A stretch of DNA of 64,000 nucleotides from Strigops habroptila (Eukaryota; Chordata; Aves; Psittaciformes; Psittacidae). The translations under genes were made by a program, and so were the position numbers. The stretch is taken from assembly GCF_004027225.2 (NCBI RefSeq), contig NC_044289.2, forward strand, positions 8,473,761-8,537,760, given 5' to 3'. Shown here piece by piece: positions 1-11,491 of the stretch. The notes beneath the pieces are model-generated. The model was given only the letters and a program-made list of their open reading frames with translations. It was not told the origin of the DNA and did no database searches. Position 1 is the first letter of the stretch; each line of letters opens with the position of its first letter.

Positions 1-249
1 TCTCTGAGGGTGTAGCTGCATGTGGGTCACACACCAGCAGCATCCAAGCATCCCGCTTTGTTAGTGGGAAATGGAGAGCTGTGCAGATGGGAGACTCTGT
101 GGGAAGTACTGGTCTGAATGAGGCAGGGCATAGGCTTGAGGAAATTGGTATATTTGAACTGTGGTCCAAATTGTAAGGATATTTTTTTTCCCTTAGTATA
201 TGTAGCACAAATAGAAATTACCTGCAGTGGCATACCCTTTCTTTAAGAA

Positions 250-251
<2 letters not shown>

Positions 252-283
<32 letters not shown>
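252..283. repeat. Poly(A) homopolymer run
   Basis: Thirty-two consecutive A bases are followed by a G and six more A. The run directly follows an AAATAAA-like context, so it could be a decayed retrotransposition tail or a simple slippage repeat. No retrocopy is recognisable upstream, so only the simple repeat is claimed. The exact length may be affected by sequencing error. Confidence 0.9.
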
Positions 284-285
<2 letters not shown>

Positions 286-1277
286 AAAAATAATATGGAC
301 AGGGTAGAAAGACCAGAAACATTTACTGGTGCTATTCCTATCCATTGTCATGATACAAGACCAAACTGTCAGTTACTGGGGATCAATGGCTATTTCTTCT
401 TTTTTGGTTCTCCAGCAACTAGAATCTATTTTGATTTCTTAGTGTCCTTTCTAGTTATGCTGTATTACTCATAACTGCAGCGCAGTGGTAGCTGCCAATA
501 CAAATTTAGTCTTTTCTGTTTATTCTGTACTGTCCTGTCAAAGCAGATAAGTCTGCTTTGCATTGGAGCTCAAAAATTTAATTGTGGGAAAATGATGAGT
601 CACTCCAGCTAAGGTAAACCAATGTCTGTGTCAGGGGACGTTCTTTTGATGTACAAAGCAATGAAATGACATTAGGGCCATGATCCAAAATCACCAAAAT
701 CACCAAGTCTCACACAGAGGTGTCATTTACATTTCCCTGGGACAATGAGGCTTTTTGAACCAGAAAGAAGATTGATTTGGGATCAAGCTGGGGAAAAAAG
801 AGAATAAACCAAGAAAGGGATTCTTCCAAGCTTTATTAGCGATTCAAGCCACCTACTTGTGAACATCTAATGAAATTTTCTCAAGAGACTGCTCAGAGCA
901 TTTTCCTTTCTTATCCCTCTGAGATTGGCCATGAGATGATGGGAGTGACCATCTGTAGGAACGAGAAATGCAACCAAGCTGAGAGGAGCAGAGTCAGTCC
1001 AGTTTTGTCAAGGTTTGTCAGAATTGCTCTGCAACTGTCTCTGAAGGCTTTTTATTTCTCTTTTCAAGGATGAAGGTGTGGAAACCTATAGGTGATGTTG
1101 CATATTTCCTGGCATCATTCTCCATTGCAGAGCTGCATCTCTGAAATCCAGTTAATTTAAGAAGAGTTACACCAGCCTGAGTACTACATGTAACGTACCT
1201 TAGCAATCAGAGAATTGGGCCTTCTACACGTCTGGTGGTGCCGTTTGAAGGAAGGACAGCTTGAAAAACCCAGCCAA

Positions 1278-1292
1278 GCTGCCCTCTGCTGC
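1278..1292 (-). promoter_or_regulatory. CTCF-like motif
   Basis: On the minus strand the bases read GCAGCAGAGGGCAGC. This differs at the first base from the core consensus CCASYAGRKGGCRSY. The match is by eye; occupancy cannot be judged from sequence, and such matches occur by chance every few tens of kilobases. Confidence 0.35.
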
Positions 1293-4200
1293 CACCTCAG
1301 GCATATTTTGAATCTTTCCCAGGTTGAATGTTGCCCTCATCGATCCTTCCCTGACTACTGGAACTATGGCTGTGAAGATTTAGTTTCTTTTGAGGGCCTG
1401 CATCAAATATGCTTATCTGAGCTTCATTCACCTTCCTCTGCATTCTAGTCTGTTGAAGTAGACCTTTTCAAGGACAAATGTAGCAAGTCACACAATGACT
1501 AAATAAAGTCTGCAGGATTTCCTTGTGATATGATAAATTTTCAACACAACAAAGCAGAAATTAAGTAGAAATGCATAAGGAAATCCCATGAAGGACTGAT
1601 AGAAATGAATTCAGAACTTTTTGCAGCATAATTTGGACAAGACATAATAAAGTCCACCATATACAAGTGAGAAGCAATAAGTAAGAAGTATATAACTAGT
1701 AAACCAGCTCTCGATTAATTTATATTCTTTGCTACACATTTATGGTGAAACTCATCTGTGTATTAAGGGTCATCAGAAGGTTCTAGACAATACTGATGCT
1801 CTACTTATACTTCTTATTAAGGGTAAAACTCACCCTATTGAAGAGGACAAGCTTAAGATCTATGCACTCACTTAGTACCACTTATCCCAATTTTCACTTA
1901 ACAAGGGCGTAAGTAGTGTATACATCTGGATTGTCCTTCTGCACTAAAGTGAATTTTCTCCCTAGTAAATTAGATTGGTCTGATGTGTGCTTAAAAGGAA
2001 GAAAATCTTTGCTTTCATTAGGGGTTGTTCTCGGAAATTGCTGCTTGAGCTATAACTTAAACAAAAATTTTCAGTTCTTCAAAACTGCTTTGACACTCAT
2101 ACATGGTATATTATATGATTTACCATTTGATCAAACAGCAAAGCTGAAGTGATGGAGCCCATCAATAATGAAGGGGAATAAAGTTTTTGAGGGAGGTGCT
2201 TGTTCCTTTGCTATTCAAATCCTTCCTGTGGATGGATTTTTTAATATACATTATTTTGATGTTTGAATAAAATTGGTACAGAGTGGGTTGTGTAGCATCA
2301 TAAGACCATAAGCATATCCCTCAGCAGAAAACACAGAATGGTGGAATGCCGTTATATATTTAACTTACATATGTGAGATAAACATAAACAAGGTAATTTT
2401 GCAAGCCAAGAAGTCATGACAAAGTTTAATTAAATGGAAGGTCTTGTGTGCATGAAGAACTTTGTATATTTTGCTGTGCTCAGTTTGTTACTGATGACAG
2501 GTTAGACCCACCTGCGTATGCATCTATCTTGTTGCATGAGCAAGACCTGCAGTTGTACAAATACACTCTCACCCACTCCCAGATGCAACTATACAGAGCC
2601 CTCTAGCTTTTGACTTTAAAATAGGCAGCTGGTTGTACATGTACACATTAGGGCATGCAGAATACCTTCCTGTGGCCTCAAATGCATGTTTTGTTTGCAG
2701 GAACACAGGCTCTGCAAGATATTCCAGTCACAGTTAATGAAGTCCTTAATGAACTGATGGGCCTGTTTCTTATCTCACTTATGCCAGATTTAAACCTATG
2801 TAACTCCATTAACTTGTTGAGTTGATCCCAATTTTACGTAAGTGTAAAAAAGATGAGAACCAGACGTTTTATGTTCTCATTATCTAAAAGAATACGAAGT
2901 ATGAAGTTCTTAAAAACATTTTTTCTGTTTTATATCAGTTACAAAGAGACTTAAGCACTCCTCCAACTTTGACCCTCCCCACTTTCCCTACGTACCAATT
3001 TCTGCAGCTACTTATTCTGTTTTCCAACAGTTAGGCTAATGATGCAAGTTTTGATCTTATTGTGGTTTTGTAACTCCTGAAATGAGTTTGTAAACTTTAT
3101 TCCTAGTGAGCACATTCCTCACGTGAATCAAAACTATGCATTCCTCCTCCCTTCCCACAGAGCCCTCTTCTAACAGTTCAGCCTTCTCCATAATATTCCA
3201 AGATCTTCTCAGATGTAAAGAAATTACCAGTACAGAAACCAGTCATATAACATGAGTGTAACATTGTAGAACTGAAGGCAAAATTATTTTCCTACTTACA
3301 GTCTAACTTTGGTAATGTTTAATCTAGGCTTGTTGTTTTCAGCTGATTATGTTGAACTTTCTCTGTCTGCAGTAGTTCACCTTCTACATGAACTCTGAAT
3401 TGAAAGATCAGTTTTACCCCAAGGAGACATACCCTGTGTACACAGGGAAAATGATTTCAGATGTTTTGTTTAACTTTTATTGTGTTTTGATATTGCCCTG
3501 ATATGATTTACAATATAGTAATGTACTGTACACTTCTGTCTCCATAGCCAAGTTCAAATGCCAGTGTGAACCTGATCTTTAAGAAATTCAAGGCAGTGAT
3601 TCTTGTGAGAAGCTCACATATTGAGTACTTTTGCCAGCTCACTCTAACCACATACGTGACTGAATGACAGAATTGGCCAGCAATACAGCAGGAGCCCTAG
3701 TGAGACATCTGAAATCCTGAAAGCATGAATCAGAGCTGACCTACACCATGTTAGCACTGTAGAAATGCCTCTGACTTTGATGGAGTCACTCATAATTTAC
3801 AGCTATGTAAGATCAAATATATAGCCCAGAGTACAGAAATGTTAACATGGATAGTCTCAGTCAAAGAAGGGATGCTTATTCTAATGGTACCGCCTGTCAG
3901 TCAAGTCATAGACTAGATGTCACTTATGAGGACAATGGGTCACCCTTTTTCCTCTATTCTGAATGTGATTAAAAATATAAAAATGAGAGTTAGAATGGAA
4001 AAATGAACTATTAGGAAAATAAATAAGAGGACTGAAAAGAGAAATTAGAAAGGAGAATGAAAGGCAAGTGCCCTAAACAGCCCCAAACCAATTACCTCGG
4101 GCTTAGCAGAGGGTGAGGTGGTTGTCTGAGCAGCGTGAAATGAACCACATTACTCAGCTGTGTTACAGTAGTCATTTCTTATTTCGTTCTCCCAAGGCTT

Positions 4201-5255
4201 ATGCAAGACTCCTCCAGAAAGTGCCAAGTTTCTGCCAAGGAAGGCAGTGAGAGCTCCAGGATCCCTCCGCAGCCAAAGCCAACGTGCGACAAGGGCAATC
4301 CCCTCCAGGAGTTCCATCTGGTGAGATCAGGCCAAGTAAGTGAGAACAAAGCAATGGCCATCTAGTGAAGTCATGTCAGATATGACTAACTAAATGCAGG
4401 GTTCACACTACAACTTTCAGTGACTGAGCTGAAAGAAAAATGAATAAAATTCAGGAGGTGAAATGCTGAATAGGTGATTATTTCCCCTTTGTGCAGTCCT
4501 GCAGTACGCTCAACCCTTTACATTACTTATAGCAGTGACCAAAGGTTAAAATGAAGGCTAATATCCCTTTTGTGCTAGCTCATGCATTTTTCTGGGGAAA
4601 AAAAGAGGAGCCAGGTCCACTGTTCATAAGGTAGAAGACCTTTCTGTACCTAATTTCAGGCCTAGCCGTAGACGTGCTGAAAGCTCACATCAGTTTAAAG
4701 ACACATGAATTCTGCTTTCTGTCATAACCTTACGATGCCAAAAAGACCTGCATCTTCAAGTGACTGCTAACACGATGTGTTTCAATTCTGAATTCCACAG
4801 TGAGATGCCTCTGTTTAAGGACTGGCTACTCAGAGATGCACTTGGAGCCCTTCAGTTGCTCCTGAAACCAACGGGCACTTGCTGTAAGCACTGCCGAGAG
4901 CCCTGGGTCTCTCATTCTGGAATCTTTAAAATTGAAGATACCTGAAAGTTACAGGACACTTCAAAAAAGGTAGGCTGGATATGACAGTGCTTTTTAAAGC
5001 ACAGCTATACCTAAGTATGACAAGTACTATAGAAGTGCTAGTGCTGTTTGGCAATTTCCTGGAAGGTCTGTGGAGTGGAAATTCAGTTCATTAACTGATG
5101 CTGATACCTCCAGAAGTCATTTCAAATTGCTTTCTTGAAATAAGACTTGAACCCAGATGGCAGAGGTGAACCTGCTTTGCCAGCCTCCTACAAGACATGT
5201 TATAGGTTCAGAAACAATATTTATATTCCCAAATCTCAATCTCTCTCTCTTTTTT

Positions 5256-5338
5256 AAGCTTATTAAAATTAAAAGCATGACCTGCCACATCACATTACAT
5301 CAAAACATGATGTAACTTCTTAATTTTAAAAAAAGCTT
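5256..5338. repeat. Nested inverted repeat
   Basis: The outer arms are 5256-5272 (AAGCTTATTAAAATTAA) and 5320-5338, whose reverse complement is the same apart from a short T-run difference. Inside lies a perfect 7-bp stem, TTACATC at 5295-5301 and GATGTAA at 5309-5315, with a 7-base loop. The inner and outer stems are separated asymmetrically (22 and 4 bases), so this is not a classic microRNA hairpin. It could be a small palindromic transposon remnant or a chance AT-rich cruciform. Confidence 0.6.
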
Positions 5339-6933
5339 TAATTTATGATGTTGTATTTTGCCACAAAAACCTTTTGTTTTCCCCAGAGAAACTATAAATT
5401 TTTTACAGCGACTGTTTATCCAGTATCTTTGGCAGACTGAAACAGTGAGCGTTGGCAAAAAGCAGATATTTAACAGCTACTGACGAACAGCTTATGAATC
5501 ACCAGGCTTGAATCCTGGCACACATCTCCCTGTAGGAACCTTACTGAAATCACCCATCTTCCCTTCACCTCCTTCTAACTGCTGTAACATTGAGTAACTG
5601 ACTGATCCTGAACCACTAAACTTGATCTACTTTATCCTTTCAAGCCTGTATATTTTCGGAGGAAAGCACTCTTGCTGTAAAAGTGCCACTGCAGTAACAT
5701 TCCAGGAGCAGTGTCCAATATGGATTTCCCACTGATTTTGAACAGCCTAGGAAAATACTTTTCATTACAACAGTGTTTGGCATTTGTATGTTTTTCATCT
5801 ATGGGTATGAAAGAGCTTTGCAAAATAGTTTTACCTATACAGTTTTATCAGTGGGGCAACTGAGGCATGAGCAATAGAAGCTGTCGTCAGTAGAGCCAAG
5901 AATAAGCTGGTCCATGTCTGCTCTACTGGTCCATGTATCTTCCAGATGATGAATTCATAATGTTTGGCTTATTGTTTTACATGTTTCTACAAGGCAAGCT
6001 GGACTACCCCAGGACATGAAAGGCTATATGCTTGTTGGTCTGGGTCTCTCTCAGTCTGCTTAACTTGTCTGGTGCTTTTTTGGGGTGACTGCTCTAGCTG
6101 AAGTGAAGGAAGTTCAATGGAACTCGAGAGCAAGGACTACTTGTCCAAACAAGGGTTTTCAAGCCCTTGGTTTCTAAACAATTGCTTTATAGGGTGGACT
6201 CTGTACCATAAATCTGTAGCCTCGGAGTATGGTCATATTGGCTTAACTGTCTTACTAAGACTGGACTTATTTCTCACATAACTGATAAAAGTCATAACGC
6301 TGTCAGTCCCTGGTATACTAGCTGTACTCAACTTTTACTGCTTCCTAGTTCCATGATCCATAGTGCACATATGGGGTATAAAGCCTTCTTAAAATCATAG
6401 CCCCTTAACTAAAAGCTTTTTCTGGGAGACAGTGTGGTTTGAATTATATTGAGGACCTCAAACAGCAATTACTCTTGGGCCACTGCCTTTGAAATAGATC
6501 TATTTTAGGTGAATATTCCTCTTTCAAAGGGGTACTTCTAACCCTATTTATAAGCCTCACTGCTCATACCGAATAACCTAACGGGGAAGTGAAAGCTCCC
6601 TGAGTACTTCTGATGTAAGCATACAATGATGATCTTCATCACATGCAATGTTTTGGGTGAAAAGGGGACAGGGTCTTTCACCATTGTGTAGCTGTCACTT
6701 TGGGTGCCCTAGTGAGAACCAAACCCCAAGGCTATGACCCATTTTTCACACAATCCCAGAGTGTATCTGTTCTATCTCAATGTTGACTAGGGGAAGGTTG
6801 TAACTTCAAAACTTGTCCATAGGTCAGGAAACCATTCCTGACATCATTTCTAGTATTGAGCACCTTCTCCATTAATGCCTTCTTCCAGAGAGAGTGTGGC
6901 ATATTAACCTGGATGGGTTTTATGTGAGATCAG

Positions 6934-7428
6934 ATCATAGAATCATAGAATCATAGAATAGTAAGGGTTGGAAAGGACCTTAAGATCATCTAGTTCCAAC
7001 CCCTCTGCCATGGGCAGGGACACCTCGCACTAAACCATGTCACCCAAGGCTCTGTTCAACCTGGCCTTGAACACTGCCAGGGATGGAGCATCCACAACCT
7101 CCCTCAGCAACCCATTCCAATGCCTCACCACCCTCACTGTAAAGAACTTCTTCCTTATATCTAATCTAAACTTCCCCTGTTTAAGTTTGAACCCATTACC
7201 CCTTGTCCTACCACTACAGTCCCTAAGGAAGAGTCCCTCACCAGCATCCTTATAAGCCTCCTTCAGATGCTGGAAGGCTGCTCTGAGGTCTCCACGCAGC
7301 CTTCTCTTCTCCAGGCTGAACAGCCCCAACTTTCTCAGCCTGTCTTCATACGGGAGGTGCTCCAGTCCTCTTCTCATCCTCATGGCCCTCCTCTGGACTG
7401 GCTCAAACAGCTCCATGTTCATATTCAT
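6934..7428 (-). mobile_element. CR1 LINE, 5'-truncated 3' end
   Basis: This is the 3' end of a Chicken-Repeat-1 non-LTR retrotransposon inserted on the minus strand. The plus-strand start (6934) shows the diagnostic terminal repeats (ATCATAGA units, three near-copies), followed by the conserved short 3' UTR, whose complement includes GGAACTAGATGATCTTAAGG. The minus-strand frame 7428 to 7030 then encodes the C-terminus of the CR1 ORF2 polyprotein. The similarity to the family stops near 7415-7430, so most of the element (endonuclease and reverse-transcriptase core) is missing. Such 5' truncation is the usual product of target-primed reverse transcription. CR1 is the dominant LINE of birds and reptiles. 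Confidence 0.95.
7030..7428 (-). pseudogene. CR1 ORF2 C-terminal fragment
   Basis: This open frame of about 132 residues covers the segment following the CR1 reverse transcriptase domain. Recognisable family blocks include VQRRAMRMRRGLEHLPYEDR, LGLFSLEKRRLRGDLRAAF, KKFFTVRVVRHWNGLLREVV and DAPSLAVFKARLNRALGD. It ends in a stop just before the CR1 3' UTR. The frame has no internal stop or frameshift, but it lacks endonuclease and catalytic reverse-transcriptase motifs and cannot be a working protein. The apparent start Met lies at the truncation boundary, so it is not a real start. The open frame suggests a fairly young or well-preserved insertion. Confidence 0.9.
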
Positions 7429-10400
7429 GATCTTTAGTATGGTTCCCTAAGTGGTGTGCAAGCAACTGCACCAGCAAAACTGTCAGAGTTCTGAGTCTGA
7501 AATGAGCTAGAGGCCTCTTAAAATATGGTTGTCAACCCACACCTAAAATGTGCTTGCCACACTACTTACTCTCACTTGGACAGTGAGAGGAAAGGGAAGA
7601 GGTCCCAGGTGAAAACACTGGATGAAGCTGAGCAGAAGAACTCCAAACTCTCTTGCAAATATGTAAGGAATTATCTTGCATAAATCTCCTCTTGATTTGA
7701 CATAGGAGGTTTCAAGTTTTATGGCATCTTACATTATTGTTTAAATTTGTTTCAAGCAAGAAATGTACTTTTTAAGGTCAGGAATACAGATTTGTTAGAT
7801 GCTAAGACACCTGAAAAGCAAGAATACATATTGTAGGATGAATATTTTACAGAGTAATTATTTAAATATATTCAAGTATGAACATCTTTAGATCCTAAAT
7901 TTAGTATTCCTTAAACACGTAATCTTACAATAAAATCTAGCTCACTCTTACATTGTTCATAACATTCCAATTTTCTGTTTGAACTAGTAGTTTTGAAAAG
8001 TTGTGTCTTGGTTGTTTATTTAAAGTGCCCCACTGATATTTTTGCCCCAGACTTCAATTTTTGGCATAACACTTGCACATATGTTGATGATGATATTACG
8101 TCTGAAGTTCTCAAAACATGATAGCATACTACGGCTGGTGTGTGAACTACTCAGATGTGATGTACAGAGGCAGCTCCCTGTTTCCTATATAGAGCCCTTG
8201 TCTGAGCTGTGGGTTAAGTGCCTGCCTGTGGCACGTAGCAGCAATATGGCAACTGCAAGATCCTTCTGCAGCTCCACTCAGGAGCAGTCTGTGTGTTGAG
8301 CATTCAGGGACCAGGAGCAACATGGTCCCTGAGGAGATCTGACTTGAAAGAGATGGCAACAAGTCAAGTAGTTGGGTAAGTAGTTAAGAAGCAAGTAGTT
8401 GAGAGATCTGGGGATGCTGCTGGAAGGATGAAGTTTGTATTAAAACACAGTAAAGATGAGAAGGGAAGGGATGGGCACCTGCCTTGGAAATGTGCCTTGG
8501 AAATGAATAAAGAATTAGCTAGCAGTCGCTGTTGTAAATGCCTGAGCAAATTGAATTTGGGGAGCCTCACTGTTGTAACAGAGATAAAAAATACACTGGC
8601 TCGCCTGAATTACTGTATTGTAAGTCACATTTTCATTTCAGTTCTCTAAATCCTTATGCCAAGGTGAACTCAGATTTTAGGGTTCAACTATTTTGCTTAG
8701 GCACTGTAAACAACTGGATCTCAGAGTTTTATGTCTGATTATACCTCTTGTACCTCTGAGCTTTATTTCTCATTAAACGGACAAAACAGGCACCTGCAGA
8801 AATGTGAGCCTGCCTGCATCTGGCTGAAAACAACACGGCTCAAATTTAACCACACCTGCCCTATTTAAATGGTTATTACATTGAAATAGAGATATTATGT
8901 AAAGATATCACAGAATGACACAAAGATCTTTTGTTATTCATGGTATCGCAAAGCCTAATAAATGGCTTCAATTTGAGATTTAAGTAGGGGCACCTTATGA
9001 ACAAGTATTGGCCATGATATAATTGTTGATAAGCTTCCCTGACTACCTGTCTTCCTGTATGGTCTTTGCTGTGTCCTGATTGAACCTTAGCTTGCTCGAC
9101 TGTATCCAGAATTCTTACTCTGAATCTGCTCTGCTAACCCAGCAGGATTAAGTACAATGAAGGTAAGAACTGAACTTCTGTATGCACCATACACGCTTCT
9201 TGCTGCATATTGCAGTCAGTTGGACACAAGCAGATGCAGTAGAAAGTCTGACACTGTCTTGAAAGAACTGTATAAAATACTTCCTGAGCCTTTCTAGGTT
9301 TAAAATACACCACCATGAAATTACAGGAATAGAGACAGCAAAGAATATGAGAGTTTAAAGAATAGGTCTGTTGGAATGGGCACGGAGACTCCACCCCTGC
9401 ATTTCAGCTCATCCAGACACAAGACACAGAGCTTGTAACTCATTAGGACAGTGCTGAACACAGAAATGACCATACGTACAGCTAGGGCTGCCTTAAGTAT
9501 TTGAACACAGAGCTACTACTGCAATCCAGTCATCACAGGATTGAAAATATCCATGTGTAGACCCTGCTGCTATTACCTCTCACCCTCCTGGCTGTGGGTG
9601 TTTGTGCTGGGTGTCTGTTATGGTGCCACCCACTGATGGTAAATCTAGAAGAACCTGACCACAAAATTTAATACATTCTGCTTTGTTTCTGGAGGCTTCA
9701 AAACTAGATGTATGGACAAGAAAAAGAGAAAGGACTATGAACTGTTAGAAACAGCAGTTGTGTAGGACTCATTATACACTGTTTTCCTAAGTGATATATG
9801 AGATTTATAAGGTATTAAAGGGAATTTAATCCCATTAGATGCCCTCTCTGCATCACTTTCAGGTAGAGTGTGCAAAGATGATGAAGCTGGTGCAAGAGAA
9901 CTCGAAAACTTTCATACCCTCATGTCTTTCTTGCCAGTAACCCTACCTAATTTGTGAAAATCCAGAAGGCATTAAATCCTTTGCAGTAGGCATTATACAT
10001 GCATTCTTATATTTGCCATTGTTACACATAATGTTGGAGCCAGAGAATGATCACATACATTGTATTTGGACCTAGATCTAGCTTTGGTATCCCAGTTTTC
10101 TGGCAGGAGTCACAGAAGGAATTCTAGTCTCAGCCCTGCAGGTTGTTAACCAAAGGTTTCCATTCAGACCCTTGACTTATTTTTCCAATTTGTTCTCTGT
10201 TATCATACCCTCCATTAATCCAAACTGAAGCTTCCCTAACAAAAAGGCCCTTTCTCATCAAGATTAAAAGCAGAACACTTTAAGTAATTTAGAATACAAA
10301 TGTGCAATGAAATATCAGCCTGGGTGATGTTATGAGAAGGAAGAGTGTACAGTATGCTTTATGTGTTTTTAGCTGTTCTACCCTACACTGCAACATGTGC

Positions 10401-10493
10401 ACCCACTCTTGTAACCTCTACTGCTGTGCAAAGATGATCTGTCATTTCTACAAAATAGATATATATTTATACTGAGGCAGCTTTGAATCCTTA

Positions 10494-10507
10494 CTGCCCT
10501 CTAGAGA
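10494..10507 (-). promoter_or_regulatory. Weak CTCF-like motif
   Basis: The minus strand reads TCTCTAGAGGGCAG, matching the AGRKGGCRS core of the CTCF consensus with two mismatches in the flank. It lies about 1 kb from the better match at 11477-11491 and in the same orientation. The call is motif-only and tentative. Confidence 0.2.
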
Positions 10508-11476
10508 AATTCTGCTAGAAAAGCTCAAACTGACAGAGTCAGCAAAAAATAATTGCAGTCCTAATCTTAACTACGCCAGCTGCGTGCAGTGTCGGTGACA
10601 AAATCTGTAGAAACAGAAATGCACTTAAAGGACCTTTTTTCTCCATCATTGCGAGTTGTGGCCAGACTCAAACACACTTATCCCATTCAATGCACAGGAA
10701 AGCTCAGCAAAAACGGTTTCCATTATCCATGGGTTAAAGTGAAAAAAGAAATGAAAAAATTATTTTTAAAGAAATTACAAGTTATATTTACATCACCATT
10801 TATTTAAACTACACATCTGTATCTACACATCTGTAACATGCGCTTTTATGTTCTCACAGTTCTATCTCTATGCAAGCCTGAGGATCGTGGATGAAAGGAG
10901 CTGTGACTGAGTGCAAAGGCCTGGAATGGAGCTGCAAGGCTGCACAGGGCCTGAGCTATTCCTCGGAAGAGGTTGAATTGTGCAGGTGAGCTCTGGGAGG
11001 TCTCAGTGACCACCTGCACGATTAACTGCTGCAACTCCAGGAGTATTTTTTGACAAGATGTGTTTGTGTAATTCTGTAAAATCAAAGCAGTGGAAGACAT
11101 GGCGAAAAGTCTGTTTTACAATGCCATGGGAGTATTTCATGTGGTTGGGCCAACACAGAGGAAACAGCAATTGCAATGTTAGCAGTGAATGATAGCACAG
11201 TGCAGCTAAGAATACATTCAGCAAACTGAGATCCTATTTTTACACTGACAAAAAAGAGAAAAAATGTAAAATATGTGTCTGTGTGTGTATACTTTTTTCC
11301 AAAACAGCTGAATCGCACTATCCTGCAGAAACTTATTCATTTAACAGGCTGTCAGTGCAAGTTCCTTTACATAGCTCTGCCTTTTCATGCCTAATGGGGT
11401 TTGCCCTGAACCAGACAAAGCCTATTAAACATGGCAGAGAAACAGATGATATGAGAGGCTACTGGAAGCAGTGTTG

Positions 11477-11491
11477 GCTGCCCTCTAATGG
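11477..11491 (-). promoter_or_regulatory. CTCF-like motif
   Basis: The minus strand reads CCATTAGAGGGCAGC, differing from CCASYAGRKGGCRSY at the fourth base only. The assignment is by eye and unsupported by occupancy data. It could mark a chromatin loop anchor in the desert upstream of ZFP64, but a chance match is also plausible. Confidence 0.35.

Larger units (their letters stand above)
1..6933. other. Intergenic, no gene recognised
   Basis: This AT-rich stretch has no recognisable protein-coding exon; its longest open frames are under about 80 codons and look like chance. It contains a 32-A run at 252-283, a CTCF-like motif at 1278-1292 (minus) and a nested inverted repeat at 5256-5338, listed separately. 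A purine-rich segment lies at roughly 3985-4075. I saw no tRNA, rRNA or known small RNA, but structured RNAs would be hard to exclude by eye. Confidence 0.6.

Noticed and set aside
7037-7255. 72-codon plus-strand frame
   Set aside because: It is the antisense shadow of the CR1 ORF2 fragment.
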